A stretch of DNA of 46,094 nucleotides from a virus. The translations under genes were made by a program, and so were the position numbers. Shown one piece after another: positions 38,724-44,867 of this stretch (the stretch's first letter is position 1; every line of letters starts with the position of its first letter). Under the pieces are notes generated by a model. It was not told where the DNA came from and did no database searches. It saw only the letters and a program-made list of their open reading frames with translations. Where the stretch lies: positions 1 through 46,094 of the IMG/VR virus record IMGVR_UViG_3300034683_000017; one strand, 5' to 3'.

Positions 38724-40118
38724 ATGGGTAAGGCTGCTAAAACAAACCTTCACACCACCGACGGGCTGGTAAACGTCGTGTCCGGCCTCGGAACATGGAA
38801 AGCAAAACGCTCTCACAACGCGTTCCAGTATGCTGCGCTGTCCAACTGGCAACAACTTGATGCAGCTTATCAGACGAACTGGCTCGCCCGTCAAATTGTG
38901 GAAATACCCGCCGAAGATATGTGCCGTGAGTGGCGCACTATCAAGTGCAAGGAAGCCGATGACATCCGCATCGAAGAAGACCGTCTGATGATACCTGTCA
39001 GCGTGCAGGAGGCTGTCACATGGGCGCGTCTGTACGGTGGCGGTGGTATTCTCATGCTGACTGGTCAGGACTTGTCAAAGCCGCTCGACGTGCGCCGTAT
39101 TCGTAAGGGTGATTTGAAGCGTTGCATCGTGTTTGACCGTCACGACATGTCACCGCTCACTATGAACACCTGGGACATTCTCGCACCAAACTACATGATG
39201 CCGGAGTATTACACCATTACCGGCGGTGGGCAGCAAATTCACTGGACCCATTTCGCGCGCTTTAATGGTAAGCGTTTGCCGCGTCGCCAGATGATTCAGA
39301 CTCAGGGATGGGGTGACAGTGAGTTACGTGTATGCCTCGACGACATCATGGACATGGTTGCGTCGAAGGACGGTATCGCAGAACTGATGCAGGAAGCTAA
39401 CGTTGACGTGGTCAAACGTGAAGGACTGTCCGATGAGTTAGCCAGCGACCAGGACGAAGCAATTGTGTCGCGTTACACACTGTTCAGTCAGATGAAATCA
39501 CTGGTGCAGATGGCCCTGCTGGACGGTGATGAATCGTATGAACGTAAGACGCTCGACCTGGGCGGCGTTGCACCAGTGCTTGAGACGTTCATGACGTGGA
39601 TTAGTGGCGCAGCTGACATTCCTGTTACGCGCCTGTTCGGTACTTCAGCCAAAGGTTTAAACGCCACGGGTGAAGGGGACATGAACAACTACAATAACTC
39701 TATCCGCGCCAAACAGTTGACACAGATTGATCCGGGATTGCGCCAGCTTGATGAGGTGCTGGTGCGTAGCGCACTGGGTTACTGGCCTGACGACTTTAAC
39801 TATGTGTGGAATCCACTTGCGCAGCCTAACGAACTACAGATTGCCCAGGCTGCCAAAATCCGCGCAGATAAGGACATGGTGTATCTTGCCGAAGGTGTTA
39901 TTACCGTGTCACAGGTGCAACGTAATCTGGAATCCGCCGAAGAATATCAGTTTGAAGACGGTCAGATTGAAGAGCAGTCAGAAACTGAAAAAGAGATGTC
40001 CACTGTGCAACGCCCGGAGCCTGACGGGCAGACCACGGACGCATTCTGGATACGCTACAATGGATACGCAGCTGACGGACTGTCGCACGATGAGATAATG
40101 GCAAAACTGGCCCAGTAA
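38724..40118 (+). CDS. Portal protein (DUF1073 type)
   Basis: This 464-aa protein follows the terminase and matches DUF1073 portals: TNWLARQIVEIPAEDMCREW near 50, WARLYGGGGILML near 93, and ADIPVTRLFGTSAKGLNATG near 295. It forms the 12-mer gate for DNA. A perfect 10-bp terminator stem overlaps its end. Confidence 0.9.
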   Translation: MGKAAKTNLHTTDGLVNVVSGLGTWKAKRSHNAFQYAALSNWQQLDAAYQTNWLARQIVEIPAEDMCREWRTIKCKEADDIRIEEDRLMIPVSVQEAVTWARLYGGGGILMLTGQDLSKPLDVRRIRKGDLKRCIVFDRHDMSPLTMNTWDILAPNYMMPEYYTITGGGQQIHWTHFARFNGKRLPRRQMIQTQGWGDSELRVCLDDIMDMVASKDGIAELMQEANVDVVKREGLSDELASDQDEAIVSRYTLFSQMKSLVQMALLDGDESYERKTLDLGGVAPVLETFMTWISGAADIPVTRLFGTSAKGLNATGEGDMNNYNNSIRAKQLTQIDPGLRQLDEVLVRSALGYWPDDFNYVWNPLAQPNELQIAQAAKIRADKDMVYLAEGVITVSQVQRNLESAEEYQFEDGQIEEQSETEKEMSTVQRPEPDGQTTDAFWIRYNGYAADGLSHDEIMAKLAQ

Positions 40119-40133
40119 CGGGCCAGTTTGGTT
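40104..40133. terminator. Strong hairpin terminator after portal
   Basis: A 10-bp perfect stem AAACTGGCCC/GGGCCAGTTT with loop AGTAAC, lying between convergent portal and methyltransferase genes. Confidence 0.8.
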
Positions 40134-40835
40134 TATTTCCTCAGTTTAAAAAGTTTTTCAATCGATGGTTTCGAACCGCCTGACACACCGTTTGCACTCA
40201 GGCTACTTTTAGTGTGAACCTCCAGAATGCACTCAAAATCAGAAGGTGCGGTATATTCACTAACAAAAACATCGCTGCTTTTCGATATTTGTCGCGCCCA
40301 TTCCCAGAATTTATCATTGTCAAAACCATCTTTGTACCCTGTTGTTCCCGCGTAGGGTGGGTCGCAATATACGACTGAGCCTTCCGGGATGGCTAACTCA
40401 TCATATCTCAAACTAGTAAACACCACCCCGTGTAGATTTTTTTGCCTGCTTAACCGCACTCCGTATGGATTCGGACTGGTAGTCTCTGATGGTCCCATTC
40501 TTTGTTTCAACCACGTCCGCGAAGCCGCCGAACCACTTGCCGGAGTATGAACATGCAATTCCGGCCCACCCTATCAGGTAATCCGGACCGTTGAGTGACT
40601 TCAATTCGAGATATTGTTGCTTGTTTATCTTTTCAGGTACCCAACCCAATGTCAGTGCCTTAAACATTTCAATTACATATTTATTGGAATCATTGGCAAG
40701 CCTATAACGAGCATCTCGAACACCGTCTATCATGTTCATCCCGCCCGCGAAAGGTTCTATGTATATACTATCTGTAGTGGGTATCTTATTTAAAATATCA
40801 AATTTAAATCTCGATTTACTCCCCATGTATTTCAT
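40133..40835 (-). pseudogene. Dam-like adenine methyltransferase split at an A7 run
   Basis: Two frames together make one adenine methyltransferase. The first (40835 to 40413) starts MKYMGSKSRFKFDILNKIP and has EPFAGGMNM. The second continues from KNLHGVVFTSLRYDELAIPE to the catalytic VVYCDPPYAGTTGY and ends at 40133. They join if one base is dropped in the seven-A run at 40437-40443, giving about 233 aa. Methylation of adenine would protect against restriction. The slip may be an assembly error, a mutation or recoding. Confidence 0.75.
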
Positions 40836-41347
40836 TTCCGATACCCCGCATCATACAGAATCTTAGCCGCACCGATTGACACACCGGACAGCCGAACCAT
40901 CTCATCAATCGCACGTTCCGCTTCGGTGCGGAGTGGGCGGAAACAACGCGACCCAAAACATGCAGACAGTCCAGCACCTTTATCGTCCCAGTAAACGACC
41001 GCCACATTATTTCCGTCGCTTGTGGTTTTATGTGCGATAACCTCAACAATTTCGCCTTCTGCCGGAAGGATACCATAGAAGTCAGTCTCTATGTCGTATG
41101 TACCAATGGTGAATTCCACATCGATACCAACCGGCGGCAAACCTGTACCATCCCAGCTGTATTGTTCGCGCGTGACGATTGCTTCCCCTAACTCACGAGT
41201 GGTTAAGTCACTGTAATCCACCCTGAACCCATTATCATCCCAAAAGTGAACGCCAGGGATGAAGCAGTAAGAGGTAGCTTTTGATGCACCATCCGGCCAA
41301 CCGCCACGCTTTGGTAATTCCTGACGTAATAGTTCAAGTAATGTCAT
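40832..41347 (-). CDS. Conserved phage hypothetical protein
   Basis: This is a 171-aa protein. It carries the pattern of a common enterophage protein of unknown role: PPVGIDVEFTIGTYD, EGEIVEVIAHKTTSDG, then SRCFRPLRTEAERAIDEM, ending ILYDAGYRK. First gene of the leftward island with the Dam-like gene, overlapping it by ATGA. Confidence 0.7.
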   Translation of the reverse strand: MTLLELLRQELPKRGGWPDGASKATSYCFIPGVHFWDDNGFRVDYSDLTTRELGEAIVTREQYSWDGTGLPPVGIDVEFTIGTYDIETDFYGILPAEGEIVEVIAHKTTSDGNNVAVVYWDDKGAGLSACFGSRCFRPLRTEAERAIDEMVRLSGVSIGAAKILYDAGYRK

Positions 41348-41384
41348 CTCTCTTCTCCTGTGATATTATTTAACTAACACATAC

Positions 41385-41413
41385 ACTCTATACCATACCG
41401 ACGGAGCCGTCAA
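41385..41413 (-). promoter_or_regulatory. Leftward promoter; operator doubles as SD of the rightward gene
   Basis: -35 TTGACG, 17 bases, -10 TAGAGT (leftward). Operator CCGACG-GAGC-CGTCAA (41398-41413). On the other strand the GGAG in its centre lies 9 bases before ATG 41416 and is that gene's SD. Confidence 0.75.
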
Positions 41414-41415
41414 AC

Positions 41416-43152
41416 ATGTCACGACAAACAGAGCTGAATTACTATCGCCAGCTGAAACAGATTGCCCGGCTTGTTCGTGAGGATGTGGACGCCAACATCG
41501 TTCCGCTGGTGAAACAGCTTGCGCCGGAGTACACCGCCGACGGCTGGAGTGATACCATCACCTCGGCGATTAACCAGTTGCTCACACGGTGGCTAGGTGC
41601 GTTTGCCCGTCGTCAGGCTGAAACCATCGCGTCACAGTTTGTACAGACTGCTGCAAAGGATAACGCCCGTACATTCGCCATCAATCTGTACGGCGGTGAT
41701 ACGCAGTTGCAGGAATATCTCAGCGCTGCATCGTATCAGAATGCTAAACTAATTCAGTCCATTCCGGCTCAGTATCTGGAGCAGGTGCAGAACATTGTCA
41801 TGAGCAACATGCGTAACGGTATGCGCCCCAGTTACATTGAGGAGGCACTCGTTAAGCAGTTTGGCATCACGGAACGTCGCGCTAAATTAATTGCCAGGGA
41901 TCAAACCAGTAAGATACAGGGTGATATGAACCGTATCCGCCAGACGAACAGCGGTATTGAGTATTTCAAATGGGTAACATCACAGGATGAGCGGGTACGT
42001 CACAGTCACGTTGAAGTTGCGAAGCGCGATGTGGGATTCGGTGAAGGCGTATTCCGCTGGGATGATTTGCCGGTTGTCGATGGTGTTCCTACTTTTCCCG
42101 GTCAGCCGATAAATTGTTTCCCGGGCACCTCACCATTGAACGTCTTCTACGGTGCTGAAAAAGCGTTTAGGCATTGGTTTAGCGGCGAACTTACCGTTCT
42201 GGTCACGGAATCTGGTGAACGCATCGAATGTACACCTAATCACCCGGTGCTTACCGATAAAGGTTTCGTCGCTGCTCACTTGTTGAATGTTGGTGATAAT
42301 ATCGTCTACGTTCCGCAACAGACTTTCAACATCTCTGAAAAAGACGCCCACAGTTCGAATATTGTATTCAGCGAGTTTTTTAATGCGGCTCAGTTGATAG
42401 GGGTCAGTGGTAAACCTGTTCGGGCACTTGGTGGTGAGTTCCACGGCGACATTTCCGCAAACGAGGAAATCGAGGTTATAGACTTCAACTGGGTGTTGCC
42501 CAATGAATTCTATTCCACGCTGGGTAAGAATTTCTTTGAACTCTTTTTCACCAGGGCCGAAGAAGTGTTCAGTTTGGTTGATGCACCGTGTGACAGCAAT
42601 CTTACATCTGTGGTCAAAGGTTTGACTTTTGCCCCTGACAGCGTCGTGAGCAGCGCGTGTAAGTTGTTGTCGTTCGTGAGCGCTGGTTTTACTCATCCGA
42701 ATGAACATCGCCTCACTGTGGTTGGCTTGCTTTATTCCAGACTCGTTGAGAATGCGAGTGATGACGTTGCGAGAAGTGTTCAATTCTTCAGCAATTGCTT
42801 TGACACTCATGCCAGCGTCGATGCGCGTCACAATCTGTTCAAGCGGTATATTTTGGCGATTGTGCGCAGTGCGTTTGGTTTTGGGGATTTCCAGACCCCG
42901 GGCGCGAATTCGTTTACTGAGTGCATCGGCACCAACGCCGAGAATTTCACCAACGGCTTTGACACTGTGACCATCAAGCATCAATTGGTACGCATTATCG
43001 ATAAGACTTTCAGGGAATTTAGCGGCCATGTGCATAATCTCCAAATGGAAAGAGGTTTATTTGTATCGCATAATTTTGCCGTAAGTAATTGCCGCTGTGT
43101 GGCGAGACCAGTTACAGCGGCAGCAGTGGAGCGGTATAAGGCTAAGAATTAG
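41416..43152 (+). CDS. Minor head (morphogenesis) protein with intein
   Basis: This is a 578-aa precursor. The exteins (residues 1-233 and the last 20) give a 253-aa SPP1 gp7/Mu F-like head protein: ERRAKLIARDQTSKIQGDMN, RVRHSHVEV and the junction PGQPIN+CRCVARPV. The intein spans 42115-43089. The protein links portal and capsid or scaffold. The insertion lies at the most conserved point of the family, as usual for inteins. SD GGAG is within the operator just upstream. Confidence 0.9.
   Translation: MSRQTELNYYRQLKQIARLVREDVDANIVPLVKQLAPEYTADGWSDTITSAINQLLTRWLGAFARRQAETIASQFVQTAAKDNARTFAINLYGGDTQLQEYLSAASYQNAKLIQSIPAQYLEQVQNIVMSNMRNGMRPSYIEEALVKQFGITERRAKLIARDQTSKIQGDMNRIRQTNSGIEYFKWVTSQDERVRHSHVEVAKRDVGFGEGVFRWDDLPVVDGVPTFPGQPINCFPGTSPLNVFYGAEKAFRHWFSGELTVLVTESGERIECTPNHPVLTDKGFVAAHLLNVGDNIVYVPQQTFNISEKDAHSSNIVFSEFFNAAQLIGVSGKPVRALGGEFHGDISANEEIEVIDFNWVLPNEFYSTLGKNFFELFFTRAEEVFSLVDAPCDSNLTSVVKGLTFAPDSVVSSACKLLSFVSAGFTHPNEHRLTVVGLLYSRLVENASDDVARSVQFFSNCFDTHASVDARHNLFKRYILAIVRSAFGFGDFQTPGANSFTECIGTNAENFTNGFDTVTIKHQLVRIIDKTFREFSGHVHNLQMERGLFVSHNFAVSNCRCVARPVTAAAVERYKAKN
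42115..43089 (+). mobile_element. Intein (325 aa), protein-splicing element
   Basis: It starts with Cys1 (CFPGTSPLNVFYGAEKAFRH) and has block B ECTPNHPVLTDKGF. The end is block F/G: HVHNLQMERGLFVSHNFAVSN, followed by Cys of the C-extein. The penultimate residue is Ser, not the usual His. Where inteins normally carry a same-strand endonuclease domain, this one has about 200 residues without recognisable motifs. Those codons are the reverse complement of an endonuclease-like gene on the other strand. Confidence 0.85.
42130..43029 (-). CDS. Antisense homing-endonuclease-like gene nested in intein
   Basis: This is a 299-aa protein from ATG 43029 (SD GGAG, 9 bases). Two HTH repeats lie near the start (SVKAVGEILGVGADALSKRI and SVKAIAEELNTSRNVITRIL). 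A PD-(D/E)XK/Vsr-like core follows: EFKEILTQRGIEFIGQHPV, YNLDFLV, NVAVELTT, KLAEYNIRTVGVFF. Layout resembles HTH-Vsr-type phage homing endonucleases. Codons are in exact register with the intein on the other strand, so TTA, CTA and TCA are never used in its 18 Leu and 15 Ser codons. The last 60 residues lie opposite the intein splicing domain. Confidence 0.75.
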   Translation of the reverse strand: MAAKFPESLIDNAYQLMLDGHSVKAVGEILGVGADALSKRIRARGLEIPKTKRTAHNRQNIPLEQIVTRIDAGMSVKAIAEELNTSRNVITRILNESGIKQANHSEAMFIRMSKTSAHERQQLTRAAHDAVRGKSQTFDHRCKIAVTRCINQTEHFFGPGEKEFKEILTQRGIEFIGQHPVEVYNLDFLVCGNVAVELTTKCPNRFTTDPYQLSRIKKLAEYNIRTVGVFFRDVESLLRNVDDIITNIQQVSSDETFIGKHRVIRCTFDAFTRFRDQNGKFAAKPMPKRFFSTVEDVQW

Positions 43153-43160
43153 TCATCCGT

Positions 43161-43349
43161 TCATTTCCCACGTCCTCTGAACACCCGATTTAACACCTCC
43201 CACAGTCCGGCAAATACAGCAACCGGGCCAAATGCAACAATTGCCCATGCCTGCCACTTGTACTCCATTTCCAGAGGCAGCGTGGCGATTGTTGATATAA
43301 TTACCCACCCCGCAAGCAGGATAATCAGTACACCTTTAATAATACCCAT
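43161..43349 (-). CDS. Small membrane protein (two spans)
   Basis: This 62-aa protein has membrane segments near 5-22 (KGVLIILLAGWVIISTIA) and 33-50 (AWAIVAFGPVAVFAGLW) and a basic end. It is last in a leftward island of small genes and overlaps the gene before it by one base. Function unknown. Confidence 0.68.
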   Translation of the reverse strand: MGIIKGVLIILLAGWVIISTIATLPLEMEYKWQAWAIVAFGPVAVFAGLWEVLNRVFRGRGK

Positions 43350-43546
43350 TAGCCCACCACCTTATTAACAAGTTGATTCATCTCGACCCACCGTTGAGAT
43401 ACCGAGCCATCCTCTTTGGTTGCGGTGAAGGTCACAATATCCTTGAGGAAGTTCATTTTGAAGTTTGTCACGGTGATAACACCGTCCACATCGATAAATT
43501 TGTCATTGTTGCGGAGCATTACCGCTTTGATAGGTTTACAATTCAT
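43349..43546 (-). CDS. Small beta-rich hypothetical protein
   Basis: This 65-aa protein has LRNNDKFIDVDGVITVTNF and DIVTFTATKEDGSVSQRW. It resembles the 35636-35842 protein in pattern (DKF, gap, V-x-N, gap, FT), so the two may be distant paralogues. Starts on ATGA overlap. Confidence 0.62.
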   Translation of the reverse strand: MNCKPIKAVMLRNNDKFIDVDGVITVTNFKMNFLKDIVTFTATKEDGSVSQRWVEMNQLVNKVVG

Positions 43547-43695
43547 TTTCCATACGCCTCACGTAATGCAGCGTTAGCGAGCGCCCAATCTTCATGCTTG
43601 CGTGCAAGCTGTTGTGCGACCTTTAACAGTTCACGGTCAATGATGCGTGCTTGTGACACGGGACGGTCGTAACCTGGAAGTAATGTGTTATTCAT
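43543..43695 (-). CDS. Small hypothetical protein
   Basis: A 50-aa ORF, MNNTLLPGYDRPVSQARIID then helical, ending ANAALREAYGK. SD is in the AGAGAGGGT leader. It is the first gene after the palindromic promoter 43725-43754 and overlaps the next by ATGA. Unrecognised. Confidence 0.65.
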   Translation of the reverse strand: MNNTLLPGYDRPVSQARIIDRELLKVAQQLARKHEDWALANAALREAYGK

Positions 43696-43724
43696 GGTCT
43701 ACCCTCTCTGTTGTTGATAAACTG

Positions 43725-43754
43725 AGTATACGTCATCCCTGACGAACTCGTCAA
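43725..43754 (-). promoter_or_regulatory. Leftward promoter with palindromic operator
   Basis: -35 TTGACG, 18 bases, -10 TATACT (leftward); operator CTGACG-AACT-CGTCAA (43739-43754). It overlaps the stop of the 18-aa peptide upstream. Confidence 0.75.
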
Positions 43755-43807
43755 CATAAATATTTGACCCAAATCACAACACCGACACAAAGCAGGATGT
43801 ACTCCAT
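43751..43807 (-). CDS. Very small membrane peptide (18 aa)
   Basis: MEYILLCVGVVIWVKYLC is almost wholly hydrophobic. It has a strong SD (AGGAG, 7 bases from ATG) overlapping the previous gene's stop, so it is a believable translated peptide. It would sit in the inner membrane. Function unknown. Confidence 0.5.
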   Translation of the reverse strand: MEYILLCVGVVIWVKYLC

Positions 43808-43811
43808 AGTG

Positions 43812-44018
43812 TCACTCCTGCGGCGGTTCGGGTAATGGTTGCCAGTGTGTGACTTCTTCACTCGTGAAAGAGTGTTCCCCGTAGAAATTACAATAGGAAA
43901 ACGTTTCGTCATCCACATCGAAATGAAATTCCCCTGGCTTTTCCCATCCAGCACCGTAACCAATGACGCACCCATCTTCCGTCGGCATCCGCTCACTACA
44001 CTTAATCCAGTCTGCCAT
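43812..44018 (-). CDS. DUF551-like small protein
   Basis: This 68-aa protein starts MADWIKCSERMPTEDGCVIG and ends THWQPLPEPP, the hallmarks of the DUF551 family common in enterobacterial phages and prophages. Role unknown. It overlaps the preceding gene. Confidence 0.85.
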   Translation of the reverse strand: MADWIKCSERMPTEDGCVIGYGAGWEKPGEFHFDVDDETFSYCNFYGEHSFTSEEVTHWQPLPEPPQE

Positions 44019-44196
44019 ACAATGTCCCCACTCGTTTCAAATCGCGCTGTGCGTGGCAGCTGTAAGTACCATCGTCCCACTGTACATAGTAGCGCGGTGG
44101 CTCATCGGTCATTACGTTTGCGACAACACCCGTAACGACACCATTGGGGAACAACTTCACAAGTGTCCCAGTTGGGTAGCGTGGGATAGTTGTCAT
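44002..44196 (-). CDS. Small SH3-like hypothetical protein
   Basis: A 64-aa protein from ATG 44196 (SD within GAGGGTGAG). Sequence YPTGTLVKLFPNGVVTGVV then PRYYVQWDDGTYSCHAQRDL resembles small beta-barrel proteins of phages. It overlaps the DUF551 gene by 17 bases. Confidence 0.6.
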   Translation of the reverse strand: MTTIPRYPTGTLVKLFPNGVVTGVVANVMTDEPPRYYVQWDDGTYSCHAQRDLKRVGTLYGRLD

Positions 44197-44198
44197 AA

Positions 44199-44327
44199 TC
44201 ACTCACCCTCGTACAACGGTTTCAGTTGATACCCGAACATAACGGCGTTGCTATGTGCCACACTGCCCGCGCGGACCAGATATGTCGTACCGCGGTTAGT
44301 TGTTACTTCATATGCGTATGGTTTCAT
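44199..44327 (-). CDS. Small hypothetical protein (KPYAYEV type)
   Basis: A 42-aa ORF starting MKPYAYEVTTNRGTTYLVRA, a start often seen in tiny enterophage proteins. SD GGAGGGT 5 bases before ATG. It overlaps the previous gene's end. Function unknown. Confidence 0.65.
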   Translation of the reverse strand: MKPYAYEVTTNRGTTYLVRAGSVAHSNAVMFGYQLKPLYEGE

Positions 44328-44791
44328 TTGTCACCCTCCGACAGTTCAATTGCACGTTTGGCGCTCGCCAGGATGTCTTTTAAATCTTCACTTGCGTCCT
44401 TGTGTCCACGCTGGCCGACCGCTAAAGCCTTTTTAATCAGGTGTTGAAGTGCAGGACATGTGACATTGAACGCTTTGAGAACGTCATAAACGTCAATGGT
44501 GATACCCTTGCAAGGGCGATTGTATTTGCTGTCATTAATTGGTACAGGTTCACGTTGGGCGATAATTGCTATGTTGGAAGTACCGTTGACATCTCTTTCA
44601 TCAAGCGTATTGCAATTATCAAGACTTGACACACTGGGCCACCAGATTCTGTCCCCCACACTTTGTGAACCATTACAGTTTTCCTCATATCCGATGTTGC
44701 CGGTTCCCAACTGTCTTATCACTTGCTTACACCAATCCGGCGCACCTTCGAAGTCCTTTTCACTACCGATAATGTAGTTCCACGTGGTCAT
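44324..44791 (-). CDS. Conserved phage hypothetical protein
   Basis: A 155-aa protein with two parts: an N-terminal Gly/Asn-rich region and a C-terminal conserved helical domain (GITIDVYDVLKAFNVTCPA, LAVGQRGHKDASEDLKDI). I recall this C-terminal pattern from many enterobacterial phage proteins of unknown role. First gene of the leftward island, SD AAGGAG. Confidence 0.72.
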   Translation of the reverse strand: MTTWNYIIGSEKDFEGAPDWCKQVIRQLGTGNIGYEENCNGSQSVGDRIWWPSVSSLDNCNTLDERDVNGTSNIAIIAQREPVPINDSKYNRPCKGITIDVYDVLKAFNVTCPALQHLIKKALAVGQRGHKDASEDLKDILASAKRAIELSEGDK

Positions 44792-44837
44792 GTTGTATCT
44801 CCTTTAAAATATATGTATTATGTGTTTAACGATTATC

Positions 44838-44866
44838 ACTATGGCATACTCTGACGGACTCGTCAA
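44838..44866 (-). promoter_or_regulatory. Leftward promoter; operator abuts ATG of protease gene
   Basis: -35 TTGACG, 17 bases, -10 CATAGT (leftward). Operator CTGACG-GACT-CGTCAA (44851-44866) ends one base before ATG 44868 on the other strand. Confidence 0.75.
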
Positions 44867-44867
44867 C

